64,000 nt of DNA, taken from NCBI GenBank assembly GCA_002633025.1, contig NMRB01000107.1, positions 227,771 through 291,770 on the forward strand, given 5' to 3'. Source of the stretch: Notospermus geniculatus. Taxonomy: Eukaryota > Nemertea > Pilidiophora > Heteronemertea > Lineidae. This document shows, piece after piece, positions 13,654 to 23,677 of the stretch. Made by a program: the position numbers and the translations under genes. Position 1 is the stretch's first letter, and each line of letters begins with the position of its first letter. The notes beneath the pieces were generated by a model. That model was not told where the DNA came from, searched no databases, and saw nothing but the letters and a program-made list of their open reading frames with translations.

Positions 13654-14324
13654 CACTACCTACTGGATGAAAACAGAAGGACAATGCCAACAAAATTGAG
13701 CAGCAACTAAGACTGGAAACAACAATCTAACTGAAAGCCACAAGATGTCCAAAAGCAAAAAAGTGGCAATCAGGCTCAGGACCTGCGTGTTGGCTAAAGA
13801 GGTGCAATTCTATTTCTAACCCCTGAGTATACATCTCCATGCAATGCTGGCCATTTTTACACTCAGGTGTTAGAACTGTATGTATTACTTTACCCTAAAC
13901 GAAAATGTGACTCTGCACTCAACACATTTCTGACGATAAATTCCTGTAAGCCAACAAATACGGGGAAAAATATTCCTCAAATCCTCATCCAGCATGAAAT
14001 TTGACACAACTTTCACCCACTGTCACATTTCTTCCATCAAATCCACCTGGACAAATTACAGCCAATTTCATCCAACGCACAGCACATAATAAATGTTCCG
14101 AACCAGCGACCTTCCCTTTAATCCAATTTTCCACTTGCTAAATCGAGTGAAAGGACCACCAGGTCCACCATAACAGAGAACTCTTGATCAGCACAATACC
14201 TCCTAATCAGTTAAGGTCCGAGAAGTGATATGCCAGCAATCTGACATGACTGGAGCACTCAGTCAAACAATAGTGATAAGAGCCCTCTATTGTGCACACA
14301 GTCAACTATTCTCCCCAGGTTAAA

Positions 14325-14545
14325 GGTGCCAGAGTGTTGGCTCTCTATGGGCAACTCAAGGTTCACCTCCACACTGAAGTTTTCTCCTGCAAGTTGGCTC
14401 TCTATGGGCAACTCAAGATACTTCTCCACCTGACTATTTTCTCACCAAAGTTGCCTCTAGGCCTATATGGGCAATTCAAGGTACTCTTCCAAGTGAGAGT
14501 TTTCTCATGCAAGTCGGCTCTCTATGGGCAACTCAGGCAGGCACA
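14325..14545. repeat. ~63-bp tandem repeat
   Basis: Four units share TTGGCTCTCTATGGGCAACT and a TTTTCTCCTGCAAG end. Single diverged pieces with the words CTCTATGGGCAA and TTTCTCATGC recur elsewhere. Confidence 0.85.
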
Positions 14546-15457
14546 ACAGTGGCCAGTCATCTGTGTCATTGGTCTTGGTGTAAGTCCTATGGAAACCAAC
14601 AATGGCTGAAATGCTGTTTGAGAGCCAATTCGCATGAGAAAACTGATGTGAAGCAACGCTTTTGGCAGAGGCACTACTCAAAGATCGAAAACGTCAGAAC
14701 ACAACTTAGCTGGCAGAACTGTTGTAAAACACCCCAACCTACACTCAGAGAAAACTCTCCAAACAAATATTGGGCTAATTCTACCCCCAATTTCCTTGCC
14801 CTGTGTCATTAAAACATGAAGTATCCTGTGACCTCTTACAACAATCCATCTTGTTCTCTAATGACACCAGCAGGGGGTCTCAGGCTTGCCACTCGGTGAG
14901 GGCCGTTAAGGACAGAATGATTGACATGAACAGAACGATGATAATAACTTCCGAGGCCCCTTCACCTTGCGGCCAATTTTACCCAACAATTCAGCAATTT
15001 GTGCGTCAAGATGCCACACACTTTAACACCTTCAATGTGAATGATACACCCAGTGGCGCATGACTAGTGGATCTGACCACCCAGAACAGTAAAGTAGCGA
15101 AAAATACAAATGAAATGGTCCATGGACCCTGTGCTCACCTGGTGAATGCCACAGAAGAACGAACAAGTGTCAAGTCAATATGTTCCAGGGAAACATCATA
15201 CCAGGTTCAACATTCTTCATAGTATTATTGTTCATAAGATATAAAATACACTTTTTCAAGATGGACCACTGGCGGCCATATTTGGAGTCCAATCTGGCTG
15301 AAATTCGCTGCATTTTATACAGGGTACCTAGATACATACCACTGCAAGGTAAAAACATTCTAGCTGCTGTAGTTTTGATGACATCAGCCAAAGACTGTTT
15401 TTCAATATGGCCGCCATGAAGTGCAACAGAGCTAAACTTTGGCAAACTGCAACTTAC

Positions 15458-15545
15458 TTTTTTCTTTCTTCCTTTGTTGATGCGACCAGTTCGTAGATCT
15501 GTGGACCGGCTTGTGATGTACTCACGAGGAAGAAAGCCCGTGGAT
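15458..15545 (-). CDS. ARHGEF11/12-like: RhoGEF exon: PH domain, late strands
   Basis: It has 88 bases (2 + 28 codons + 2). It encodes PRAFFLVSTSQAGPQIYELV then ASTKEERK, like human KALFVISMSDNGAQIYELVAQTVSEK. The acceptor is TTTACAG and the donor GTAAGT. The next exon is 10.7 kb away, the second-longest intron seen. Confidence 0.94.
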
Positions 15546-15589
15546 CTGTAAACAAGAGAAAGAAATTAAAGTCAAATTGAAAAAGATTA

Positions 15590-15990
15590 GATAGTGGTTA
15601 TCACATCCGCTTTAATAGATCGTTTTCACGACGTAACTCCGACAGTGTCCGCCATGATGACGTTACGGGTTTTGCCCACCAGCAGAAACGCAAAATGCAT
15701 TGGCTGCTGGTGGGCAAAACACGCAACGTCATCATGGCGGACACTGTCGGAGTTACATTGTGAAAACGATCTATAGCAAGAGGCAGGTCCAGGCCATATG
15801 GGATTAATCATCCCTGGCTCTTCAGTCCGTCACATGGGACAGTAATCCATCGTGCCTTGTACCTTGTACCTTTGCAAGGGCAAGTAAAAGACCCCATCCA
15901 AGTGAGGAACATGAGTAGCTTGAGATGGCCTCTTCCATACTTACCAGGGCCAATAATGCTCTGGCTTTGGCCCTAAACACACAAATACAA
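15590..15990 (+). mobile_element. SINE-A interrupted by a MITE
   Basis: The head AGTGGTTATCACATCCGCTT breaks off at 15613 and resumes at 15774 as GCAAGAGGCAGG, which join into the usual SINE-A sequence. The break holds a hairpin MITE. The body and tail continue normally to about 15990. Confidence 0.88.
15616..15773. mobile_element. Hairpin MITE nested in a SINE
   Basis: It is a near-perfect inverted repeat of about 158 bases. Arms run TAGATCGTTTTCACG, GTAACTCCGACAGTGTCCG, CCATGATGACGTT and TTTTGCCCACCAGCAG, mirrored on the right around a short A-rich centre. The flanks suggest a TA-type target in the SINE head. Confidence 0.85.
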
Positions 15991-16053
15991 TACTTTTTCT
16001 GGGCCACCCTGTAAAGTAGGGCCAGTCTAATGTTTGTAATAACAAGAGCTTAC

Positions 16054-16300
16054 CAGTGGCCACGTTTCTCGTCAGAAGGTTGGTCAGTCGTATCACAGGG
16101 CTGTGTGTAAATTTCGTATCCTCTTTCCCGGCGACCACCGTCGTACTTTGGCACTTGAGGACGAGTTTTTCATCCTGTCGTTGTAAGAGTACAAGCACGT
16201 CCTCGCACAGCACAACATGCAAGTCTATTTGTTTATTTTTAGCGATCCGCCACGTGAGAAAACCATCGTAGATCATAATGCGAGTTCGTAGATCAAGGTT
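16054..16300 (-). CDS. ARHGEF11/12-like: RhoGEF exon: PH domain, main strands
   Basis: It has 247 bases, 82 codons plus one base, with acceptor TTCCAG and donor GTAAGC. It encodes MIYDGFLTWRIAKNKQIDLH then LCEDVLVLLQRQDEKLVLKC and HSPVIRLTNLLTRNVAT, each matching the LARG PH sequence (MIHEGPLVWKV, LLEDILVLLQKQDDRLVLRC, FSPVIKLSTVLVRQVAT). In the family this PH domain binds activated Rho and contributes to exchange. Confidence 0.97.
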
Positions 16301-16712
16301 CTGGAATTTAAGGGAGAAATTTCACAAATTGAACAGGACAGTGAAAATTGGACTGACTAAGGACTGTATGCTCGGTTGGACTTCAGCCACACTTTCATTA
16401 AAGTCTGACTTTTCTCAATGCTTCAAGCAAAGAGAAAGTCTAACTTCGGCTATACTTTAAGCTAAAGTCCGACCCGAGCATACAGCCCTCACATCAACAA
16501 AAGTGGATTTTGCTTGATAGCCCTTCAGGCACGGATCCAGAGGGGACGCACCAGGCACGCGCCCCCCTTTTGGCCAACAAATCTGTAAAATCGACTGTGA
16601 AATTCTGGAATTGGGCACAAATTTCAATGTTCCTAGCACAGGGCGCCCCCTCTTTTCCCAAATCCTGGGTCCACCCCTGCCCTTGTTATTAGTTGAACCT
16701 AAAGGCACTTAC

Positions 16713-16891
16713 TTTTATGCCAGCTACGTTAGGATCGCTACTATTGTCAATAGGTCGCCTATCCATACGTTTCTGGATGTCGATGATTTTCTGTCGATTC
16801 TCGGCGTCCATGACGGCTTTATTCACCGTATTTAAAATATTCTTGCTGCTGTGGACCGCTTCTACAAGTTTGTTGTATTCTGATGTGTTGG
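16713..16891 (-). CDS. ARHGEF11/12-like: RhoGEF exon: last DH helix and DH-PH link
   Basis: It has 179 bases (2 + 59 codons), ending in phase 0. It encodes ILNTVNKAVMDAENRQKIID, like human ILNYVNQAVKEAENKQRLED, then IQKRMDRRP and a linker to the PH domain. The acceptor is TTTTTCAG and the donor GTAAGT. Confidence 0.96.
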
Positions 16892-16914
16892 CTGAAAAAG
16901 AGAGAAAAGATACC

Positions 16915-17112
16915 AAGTGATTTCCATTTTTAGTGGAAAAAGACGGAAATTCAACAAGTGATTTCCATTTTGGTGTAAAAGATGGAAATTCAACAAGTGA
17001 TTTCCATTTTTGGTGGAAAAGATGGAGAATTCAACAAGTGATTTCCATTTTTGGCGGAAAGGATGGAAAATTCAACAAGTGATTTCCATTTTTGGTGGAA
17101 AAGATGGAAATT
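16915..17112. repeat. 38-39 bp tandem repeat filling a DH intron
   Basis: Five units of CAAGTGATTTCCATTTTTGG plus TGGAAAAGATGGAAATTCAA. Each unit can pair TTTCCA with TGGAAA. The intron is 236 bases (16892-17127), so the array makes up over four fifths of it. Confidence 0.93.
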
Positions 17113-17127
17113 CAATAAACGACTTAC

Positions 17128-17248
17128 CCTGAGTATATTTGAGAAGGTTCTCTATGAGTAACTTGTACTTCGTTAATCTCTGAAATTGTGCAGGTACGAG
17201 GTCCGCCAGCTTTAACCGTCGACACAGGTCCTTCCTCATTTCTGCTTC
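17128..17248 (-). CDS. ARHGEF11/12-like: RhoGEF exon: DH domain, conserved region 3
   Basis: It has 121 bases, 40 codons plus one base, with acceptor CCTCAG and donor GTAAGT. It encodes LCRRLKLADLVPAQFQRLTK and then YKLLIENLLKYTQ, the signature CR3 helix of Dbl exchange factors (QRLTKYPLLL in most). This helix forms the main Rho-binding surface. The downstream intron consists almost wholly of a 38-39 bp tandem repeat. Confidence 0.97.
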
Positions 17249-17307
17249 CTGAGGATAGAGAAAACACAGAACGTCAAACAATATGCTAACGATAAGGCCT
17301 ACTTTAG

Positions 17308-17550
17308 TCAAAAGAATATCATCTGTCCCCAGGTTTGAGCAGACAGTATCTTCTGTTGAAGTTTTCTAAAAGCCATGGAAATGGAATTGGAAAGAATTTG
17401 AAGAAACATTGTTTAGATGGTTGACAGGAACAACCTTTCTTCAAATATTTTTCAATCAATACCATAGGATGTCAGAAAACTTTGACAGAAGATGCCATCT
17501 GTTGAGCTCTGGATGTTGTCTGCTGGATTCTGGAGGCAGATGAGTCAAAT
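17308..17550. mobile_element. TTAA MITE family in a DH intron
   Basis: TCATCTGTCCCCAGGTTTGA to GGAGGCAGATGAGTCAA with the same symmetric interior. It fills most of the 336-base intron between exons 17585 and 17248. Confidence 0.75.
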
Positions 17551-17584
17551 GGCAATATATCGGGAATTTTAACTGTCAACTTAC

Positions 17585-17710
17585 CTGCAAGAACAGAGCT
17601 AACTTTTGGTCCTTTAATCGCCTACTTTTTAGCATTTCAAGACTGAAAGACTGGTTTTGGCAGAATGTGGCACATGCTTTCGATAACTTTTCACCATTTT
17701 CCCCCGTCAA
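17585..17710 (-). CDS. ARHGEF11/12-like: RhoGEF exon: DH domain, conserved region 2
   Basis: It has 126 bases, 42 codons, phase 0, with donor GTAAGT. It encodes ACATFCQNQSFSLEMLKSRR and then LKDQKLALFLQ, matching human ATFCSNQPFALEMIKSRQKK and RFQTFVQ. This is the middle of the DH helical bundle. Confidence 0.95.
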
Positions 17711-17873
17711 CTGAAAGAGGGAGCAAAATCATGAACCGTGATATTGAACCGGAACCTCAGAGGTGACAGTTGCCGACGTTTCCACTGCACCAGCACACTG
17801 ACAGCCCATCTTGAGGAGCAGTATTCCGAAGGGTCAAATGGAGAAATCAACAAGCATGTTTAAATCTACATAC

Positions 17874-17956
17874 ACCGTTGAGGAGGATGTCCCCGACATC
17901 ACCGTACGTCTCCCCCGGTCCTGGTTTTTCTTTCTTCATGGAATCATTCATCTTTT
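17874..17956 (-). CDS. ARHGEF11/12-like: RhoGEF exon: DH domain, short helix exon
   Basis: It has 83 bases, two bases plus 27 codons, ending in phase 0. It encodes MNDSMKKEKPGPGETYGDVG and then DILLNG, matching LARG NEQMKAVRKRNETSVIDQIGEDLLTWFSG in position. Two donors overlap; GTATGT is chosen because only it keeps the next exon in frame. Confidence 0.9.
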
Positions 17957-18204
17957 CTGAAACGTGAAATCAACATACATGATACATTTTGACGAACATT
18001 GGCTCAATTAAACTCATTCAACCGACAAAATCCTGAAATCTTATAGAAACCCTGTCACATGGGTACTCATTAGAAAGTGCTCACTGAGAGCTTTCCAATG
18101 AATACCTATGTGAAGGGTTTCAGGTGTTTTCAAGCTTTTTTACATATTTTCATTTTCCAACAAATCTGGCCTTGGCAACAAAAGTGTTAAAAGAGCATAC
18201 TTAC

Positions 18205-18351
18205 TATGTAAGTCTATTAATTCATCTATATTAGGAAATAACATATTGACTAGATCATGTGGCAAGCTGGGTTCAAGTAACCATGGGCGGAAAAATAGTC
18301 GGTCGAGAACTTTCAAGTTCCGTACGTGAGACCTTTCTGTGTAGAACAATT
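18205..18351 (-). CDS. ARHGEF11/12-like: RhoGEF exon: DH domain, conserved region 1
   Basis: It has 147 bases (2 + 48 codons + 1), with acceptor TTTCAG and donor GTAAGT. It begins ELFYTERSHVRNLKVLDRLF, nearly identical to the human ELFYTERAHVRTLKVLDQVF. The glutamate in YTER is the conserved CR1 residue that contacts the Rho switch regions. It continues with NMLFPNIDELIDLH, the second DH helix. Confidence 0.97.
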
Positions 18352-18499
18352 CTGAAAGAAACAAGACACTGACTGCTATAGAGGTTTCCACATGACGTCA
18401 CATTTCATACATGCCACCGTATTGCCCGTCAAAAACACAGTGTCAACACTACAGGTGATGACGTCAAACGTCGTCCGGTGAAGTACTGCCAAAAGTTTT

Positions 18500-18757
18500 T
18501 TGTATTAGATTTTCCATTAGCCATAGCAATATTGGCCCTGGTAAGTACGGAAGAGGCCATCTCAAGCTACTCATGTTCCTCACTTGGATGGGGTCTTTTA
18601 CTTGCCCTTGCAGAGGCACAAGGTACAAGGCACCACGGCTTACTGTCCCATGTGACAGACTGAAGCGCCAGGGATGATTAATCTCATACGGCACAGGTCG
18701 ATTTGAACCCAGGACCTGCCGCTTGCTAAGCGGACGTGATAACCACTAGGCTATCTA
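18500..18757 (-). mobile_element. SINE-A, near full length
   Basis: It is a complete minus-strand copy from tail (TTGTATTAGATTTTCCATTA) to head (GCTAAGCGGACGTGATAACC). It sits in the intron between the pre-DH exon and DH exon 1, in the gene's sense orientation. Confidence 0.9.
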
Positions 18758-18825
18758 CATGTAGGCTTTACAGTCAATGACCTAAATGCACTTTATCTGG
18801 CAGGAAATCCCGAATCTCTACCCAC

Positions 18826-18995
18826 CGTTTATAACCTCCTGTCGTTTCTTCTCCTTCGGCTTCAACTTCCTCAACACCTGCGAGGAGAGGACGGCATCCA
18901 ACGTCGGCAGCTCGTCCTCGACGTCAAAGTCCGAGTCGTCCTCCTGTCCTATGATTGGTTGGAGGGCTTCTCGCGACGTGCTCGGACTCTCGCTT
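18826..18995 (-). CDS. ARHGEF11/12-like: RhoGEF exon: acidic pre-DH segment and DH start
   Basis: It has 170 bases (1 + 56 codons + 1). An acidic stretch GQEDDSDFDVEDELPTLDAV leads to VLRKLKPKEKKRQEVIN, the start of DH helix 1 (human LARG has LKPCEIKRQEVIN). The acidic stretch sits where vertebrate members have a GEF switch/activation region next to the DH. The donor GTGGGT is less usual but keeps frame. Confidence 0.93.
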
Positions 18996-19111
18996 CTGAA
19001 AGTGGTGAAGAATCAATTAAATTTTCAGACCTCTGGGTACAGCAACATTATGCGTGTTCAGGGGGGACAATAAGGGGCAAATGTAGTAGGACGGTGATAT
19101 GGATAACGTAC

Positions 19112-19239
19112 TTTGCTGATAAACTTGAACTTGATGAGCTAGCTGCCGATTGGTCGAGAGCTTTCATCACCGACGTGTCGTCCGATGCAACGTCACTTTT
19201 TGTCCGACGGACTGATCCCGAGGAACCTTTGACCTCGTT
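19112..19239 (-). CDS. ARHGEF11/12-like: RhoGEF linker exon, poly-Ser
   Basis: It has 128 bases, 42 codons plus two bases, with acceptor TTTCAG and donor GTACGT. It encodes NEVKGSSGSVRRTKSDVASD, then a run of six serines. The splice to the next exon forms a Lys codon, and the reading frame runs on into the start of the DH exon. Confidence 0.83.
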
Positions 19240-19254
19240 CTGAAATGAAGAGGG

Positions 19255-19418
19255 ACAAAATTCATGTACAGCAGGAGGAAACCAGATATACAGAGGAAAC
19301 TTGCCCTATCAAAGAGACTTGCCCTCTCTATCACATGAAGAGTGGGTCCGACAGGGGATCGAACCCTCAACACCAGAGGTGACAGCTGTCGATTTTTCAC
19401 TCTGCCACTCTGACGTCG
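19255..19418 (-). mobile_element. SINE-B
   Basis: It is the complement of the family: TACAGCAGGAGGAAACCAG, then GGGATCGAACCCTCAACACC and GCCACTCTGAC. It occupies most of the intron between two linker exons. Confidence 0.8.
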
Positions 19419-19443
19419 ACAAAATGACAACTTTTTGACTTAC

Positions 19444-19619
19444 CCGTCCTTTCAAACTTTCTGACCGGCCCACAGGCACCCTGTCACGTTTCTCATCCTC
19501 TGAATTCGGACTCCCGCTCCTCGGGGACTTTGACCCTTCCCTCTCATCCGACCCCAAGGACTGATACCGCTCCACCAGTTTTACAACCCTCGATGCTGGA
19601 GAAGCCTGCACCCTCTCAC
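19444..19619 (-). CDS. ARHGEF11/12-like: RhoGEF linker exon, Ser/Arg/Glu-rich
   Basis: It has 176 bases, two bases plus 58 codons, ending in phase 0, with acceptor TTTTGCAG and donor GTAAGT. The linker is charged: ASRVVKLVERYQSLGSDERE, then SPRSGSPNSEDEKRDR, then VGRSESLKGR. Several RxxS and SP sites suggest it could be phosphorylated, as known for this linker in vertebrate relatives; that is inference. Confidence 0.85.
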
Positions 19620-19754
19620 CTGCAAAAGTAACAGGACTTGAATATCTTACCAAAACAAATGCCTCTGTTGTTCCCCAATTATATGGAGGATTTCCTTTAC
19701 AGCCAAGTGGTCAGCAAGCCTGGCTTGCAATCTAAATATAGAGAATGAATATGG

Positions 19755-19960
19755 CCGTCCATGTTTGTGTTCATGTTCATGTAAATGTTCAAGTTCAAAT
19801 TCATGTCCAATTTCATGTTCATGTGTGCGTTCTTGTTCATGTTTGTGTCTGTGTTCATGTTTGTCTTGTGTTTGTGGTCATGTTTGTGTTTGTGTTCATG
19901 TGTTCATGTTTGTGGTCATGTTCATGTTCATTTTCAAGTTCATGTTCATTTGTCTGAATT
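19755..19960. repeat. TGTTCATGTT simple repeat
   Basis: Imperfect repeats of TGTTCATGTTTGTG and TTCATGTTCA in the intron just 3' of exon 19969-20115. They keep several frames open by chance. Confidence 0.9.
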
Positions 19961-19968
19961 CTACTCAC

Positions 19969-20115
19969 CTTCGATTTCATCCTCATCCTCTTGGATCTGC
20001 CCCACATGATGAAACATTCCAACGCTGGCCAATGCCGTCGGGCTCAACATGCCACCATCGGAGTCTCTCCCCTCGTGGATTTTCAAGGCGTCTTTGACTG
20101 CATATGATGGAGGTA
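19969..20115 (-). CDS. ARHGEF11/12-like: RhoGEF linker exon between C1 and DH
   Basis: It has 147 bases (2 + 48 codons + 1), with acceptor AACAG and donor GTGAGT. It encodes PPSYAVKDALKIHEGRDSDG, a hydrophobic patch, and an acidic end QIQEDEDEIE. No known domain. Its phase agrees with both neighbouring exons. The intron just downstream is a TG/TTCATG-rich simple repeat. Confidence 0.82.
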
Positions 20116-21434
20116 CTGTTATAAACAACAGACGGACGGACGGACAGAAAGGGATGAGAAGTGAAGGTTAGAAAACACGAAACGCTAAACCATGCAAAGT
20201 GCAAACCAACAAAACACCACAGCAAGCGATGACATGAATTGCGTAGACTCAAATTTGGAGTGTATTTTTTAAAATCTTTTAGTCGAGAGCCGAGCATCAA
20301 ATGTGACCCATGCCAGCAAAATGAGTCAGAATGCACAGAGAAGACGACCCAAAGTGCATCAACGGATTGTTGATTTCAGTATTGTCTGGCCATTGTGAAA
20401 TTCCGCCTCATTTTGCTGGCACAGGTCACAAATACTGCATTATTGGCTCTGTAGACCCCAATATCGGGCAAGTAAATGTATAGCAGGAGGAAACCGGAGT
20501 GCCCGGAGAAAACCTCCGCTGTCAGAGTCTATGCAATTCACAAATTTGACACACTGCAAAACACTCGGAAACGTTTTCTGGGTATCGGGTTACAATTTGG
20601 GTAATGTACATAAGAAAACACACCCATTACGTTACGAGTTTAGTTTGATAAGTCTACGTTATGTAACGTACAATGCTGTGCTTGGTTAAAAGTTTAGTTA
20701 TTCATATTAAAATCGTAAGTGATTGAGGTGCAGTTAGACTCAACTGGATATGTGATGACTCGAAGTTTCATCGTCAAAATATTCGACCATCACAGGAAGT
20801 GCTTTCAACTGGAATACAGTCCCAGGGCGTTTCACATATACCCCCAGTCTCTCCAGAAACTTTTCTGTGGAACTCATTCAGTGCATTGCTAGATTGTTTC
20901 AGACCAGTTGAGAATGCAGAGAGGTGACTTGGGGGAATCGAACCCGTGACCTCTTGCTCTAAAGTCAAATACTGTGCCACTGAGGTTGCCAAATACAGTT
21001 TAATACAACGTAGACCCACAGATTCAATCTTTTAACTCCAGGGTAAAATCTATTTACACTAGGCCTCAAAATGGTAGGAACAGAAATTTAGAACTTTTTA
21101 GGCACATTTCGACAGAGCATAGCTCCGTCTGAACAACTTCTGTTCACGCAGTACCATTCTGAGACCGGCCTACAGACCTTTTCCACCCAAGCCACTCCAT
21201 ACAGGATGAGGGTCGTCAAATAAAGACTCAAAACGTGGAAATGTAGCTACGGGTGGCCAAGGGTTCATGATAAGCATGCCAATCAAAGCCGTATGATCTG
21301 TAAACTAGTCGGGGAGGGTTCAACTTATCTGTGTTGTCATTTCAAGACGACTTTGGAATGTGACGAATATGCGACCTGTGACTACACAGTCTCCCACCAG
21401 GTGGCAGTCAAGGTTTTGTCTTCGGCCAATTTTA

Positions 21435-21615
21435 GGGCTGCATTAAGCCAGCAGCACACCAGGAAATATCGCAAGTGACCAGATCACCACCGAGTAAAAT
21501 CAGCTGTTGACGCCAGATGTACGCTGGACAGCAATGCTTGGAATCTTCTCGCCAGCGATAATCGCCCAATGTCAAACAATACCAAAATGGATATCGCCTA
21601 GTCTGTGGTGGCTGG
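21435..21615. mobile_element. GATATCGCC-rich MITE family, copy 2
   Basis: CAGCAGCACACCAGGAAATA on the left, then TTCTCGCCAGCGATAATCGC and CAAACAATACCAAAATGGAT. It is rearranged relative to the other copies. Confidence 0.72.
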
Positions 21616-22344
21616 CACTAACAAATAAGTTGAACAACTCCCCGAGCCTAACTCCACGTAGTAGCCAAATAATTTTACCATGATGAGTGTAGGAGTCGTT
21701 TCCTGGTTGACGTGCATGCAAAATTGAATGACGTTAGTTTCCAACGGGCAAATAGGTGCACAACAATGAGGTGGGGTGAAGCCTGGGTTGGGCCAAAAGA
21801 TGGCACCATGAGCCCTTTTTCAGAACGCACAGCGATGCGACACGGCCACAAAATCTTGCTTTCTGTGAAATTCCCTCAGTTGACCATTTGCATGCATAGG
21901 ATGCACTGCAGACCGTAACGAAGTGACAAGCTATTCCAGTTTCTCAGGCCAAGCCAGAAATTTACTTTTTCCCACGTTATGTCGCTGTGCATTCTGTATA
22001 GACAGGGCCTTAGACTACATTCGCCAGATTTTTCAATTCTCTACTGAGAAGGAGTCAAAATATTTTGCCACAATTCTGTTGGCATTGTTTGGCTTTTTCA
22101 AAGGGGTGATGTTCATAAAGCTTTGGCCATCTGACGAATGCGATAATACCCCTATAGATGGCAGCACCTGTTTGCACTAACTGGAAGCTCATCCATCCAT
22201 CCTACAGCCACACAGGGGCTAAAACTACGCCAATAGTTTCGCTACACCTAGAGCAACAAAGTAAGCTTCTAAGAAGTGCAAATAGGTGGCGCTATCTATG
22301 AACCCAGGAAAAATGAGAAAACCTGTGGTTGAGGAGTTGAGTTA

Positions 22345-22475
22345 TCGACGTAAAGACCTGTGTTGTCAAAGAGAGTTGCCCTCTCTATCACATGGAGGGT
22401 TGGTACAAATGGGGATTGAACCTGGGACATTAGCAGTGACAAGGCCTGAAGTTTCCACTACACCACTCTGACAGC
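22345..22475 (-). mobile_element. SINE-B, partial
   Basis: Head part in complement (GGGGATTGAACCTGGGACAT, then CACCACTCTGACAG), with the adjacent TCAAAGAGAGTTGCCCTC segment. Confidence 0.75.
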
Positions 22476-22485
22476 TCATGCGTCA

Positions 22486-22712
22486 CAATGAGGAGGTCGC
22501 CTTTTCTCCACGGAAAGATGTCGCTGCGACCGTATCAGGCCTTTTCATTGTCTTGAGGACGTAATCTCCGTGGCAATGTGAGGTGCGAGCATGAAGCCAC
22601 AACGTCACGGCAGTGTGACGTTGACGTTCCGTACGACGTCACAGTGGAAAAGTGGATACGGTCGCAGCGCCATCAAATGGTAGAAAAAATTAGGCGACCT
22701 CCTCATTCATCA
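22486..22712. mobile_element. TIR MITE with AATGAGGAGGTCGCC ends
   Basis: AATGAGGAGGTCGCCTTTTC at the left is mirrored by TAGGCGACCTCCTCATT at the right. Subterminal GCGACCGTATC is also mirrored. Confidence 0.78.
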
Positions 22713-23039
22713 CCACACCATCAAAATCAGCTGCAGATCAACTTTTGTACATTCCTTGTGTTGTGCGATAAATCAACTCTCAACCTTCTTTAAGATGTTT
22801 AGATTAAGAAATATATGGATGCAGTAACCCTTAACAGAAGCTCGCCCCCTGCCCTCCCCAGAATTCAAGCAATATGCCAAGGCAGATAGGAGAGACATTC
22901 AGATGTATGGACACTGAATTGAATTGATGACTGAATAATCTAATGGAAACGCCAGATTGAAGAATGACAGATGAACTAACAAAAGTATTCCAAGTTTAGT
23001 AAACTAAGCTATTTCGTCAGGACCAAAACCTCATCTAAA

Positions 23040-23270
23040 CCCGGCGGTCGAGTGGTCCGTGTGCTTGGCTACCAAACTGTGCAATGGGTCGGTGCGAGTT
23101 CGACTCCAGGCGAACGCATATACACAGTTGTGAAATATTGAGGGTCCGTCGGATGGGACTAAAAGCCGTAGTCCCTTACAACCGAGTGTCTACGCCAGGG
23201 TAAGTAAAAGACCCCACACAGGTGGACTGTAGCCTGTCATGGACTCCATACCTCTGGCAAAAACCCAACA
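23040..23270 (+). mobile_element. SINE-C (third tRNA-headed SINE)
   Basis: The tRNA-like head GGCGGTCGAGTGGTCCGTG has box B GCGAGTTCGACTCC. The body has GTCGGATGGGACTAAAAGCC and GTAAGTAAAAGACCCCAC, related to the SINE-A core but otherwise different. It ends about 60 bases from the C1 exon donor. Confidence 0.75.
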
Positions 23271-23326
23271 CGGTTACGACACCGTGTAGTGTAGATGATG
23301 AAAATATCGCTTCACGCGAGACTTAC

Positions 23327-23485
23327 TTGCAGCGGGATTGTTGGCACTAGGCTTCCTCGGTATAATCCGATCTAACATCGACTGTCGTTGTTTTTTATCT
23401 TTCTTCTTGGAGACGGCACCAGTGCATGTCTCACCCTGCTGTTGTAGCAGTTCCACACAATGTTTGTGGTAGTTCTGATCACAGT
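23327..23485 (-). CDS. ARHGEF11/12-like: RhoGEF exon: C1 zinc finger, second half, and basic linker
   Basis: It has 159 bases; two bases finish the Asn codon, then 52 codons and one base. It completes the C1 pattern with C-X2-C-X4-H-X2-C (CNNCDQNYHKHC) and a final Cys after ten residues, three more than usual. A very basic linker follows (SKKKDKKQRQSMLDRIIPRK), then an Asn/Ala/Ser segment. The acceptor is TTTCAG and the donor GTAAGT. Confidence 0.92.
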
Positions 23486-23677
23486 CTGAAATTCAAGAAA
23501 AGAGGTTAGCTGACGCACATTTACCCTGATTGACCCCTGAAAGGTGGACGCAACTGGACTCTCTGTTACCCTTCATGAAGGAGAAGGCCCACTTCCTGTG
23601 GGTTTTCTTTAGGCCCTGGTTCAGAGTTGCATTACGTGTCCTGCCTTGACATACACCACAATCGTAGTTATACTTAC

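Larger units (their letters stand above)
7000..15457. other. Intron of the PH domain (10.7 kb)
   Basis: It contains SINEs, TIR elements and, at 8285-8515, paired copies of AATGAATACCTATGTGACAG also seen at 18045-18120. The longest open frame, on the plus strand at 12677-13255, covers the repeat GGGGGCCATTTGCCCCCTG and shows no protein family. I see no further gene. Confidence 0.6.
20116..23326. other. Intron between C1 and linker exons
   Basis: It holds SINE-B and SINE-C pieces, a TIR MITE and a TGTGACC-ATGCCAGCAAAATGA inverted pair at about 20315-20430. No coding sequence is recognised. Confidence 0.6.

Noticed and set aside
23042-23113. A possible true tRNA gene
   Set aside because: It has A- and B-box-like parts but is followed directly by a SINE body shared with another copy at 56560-56740, and it does not fold into a clear cloverleaf by eye.
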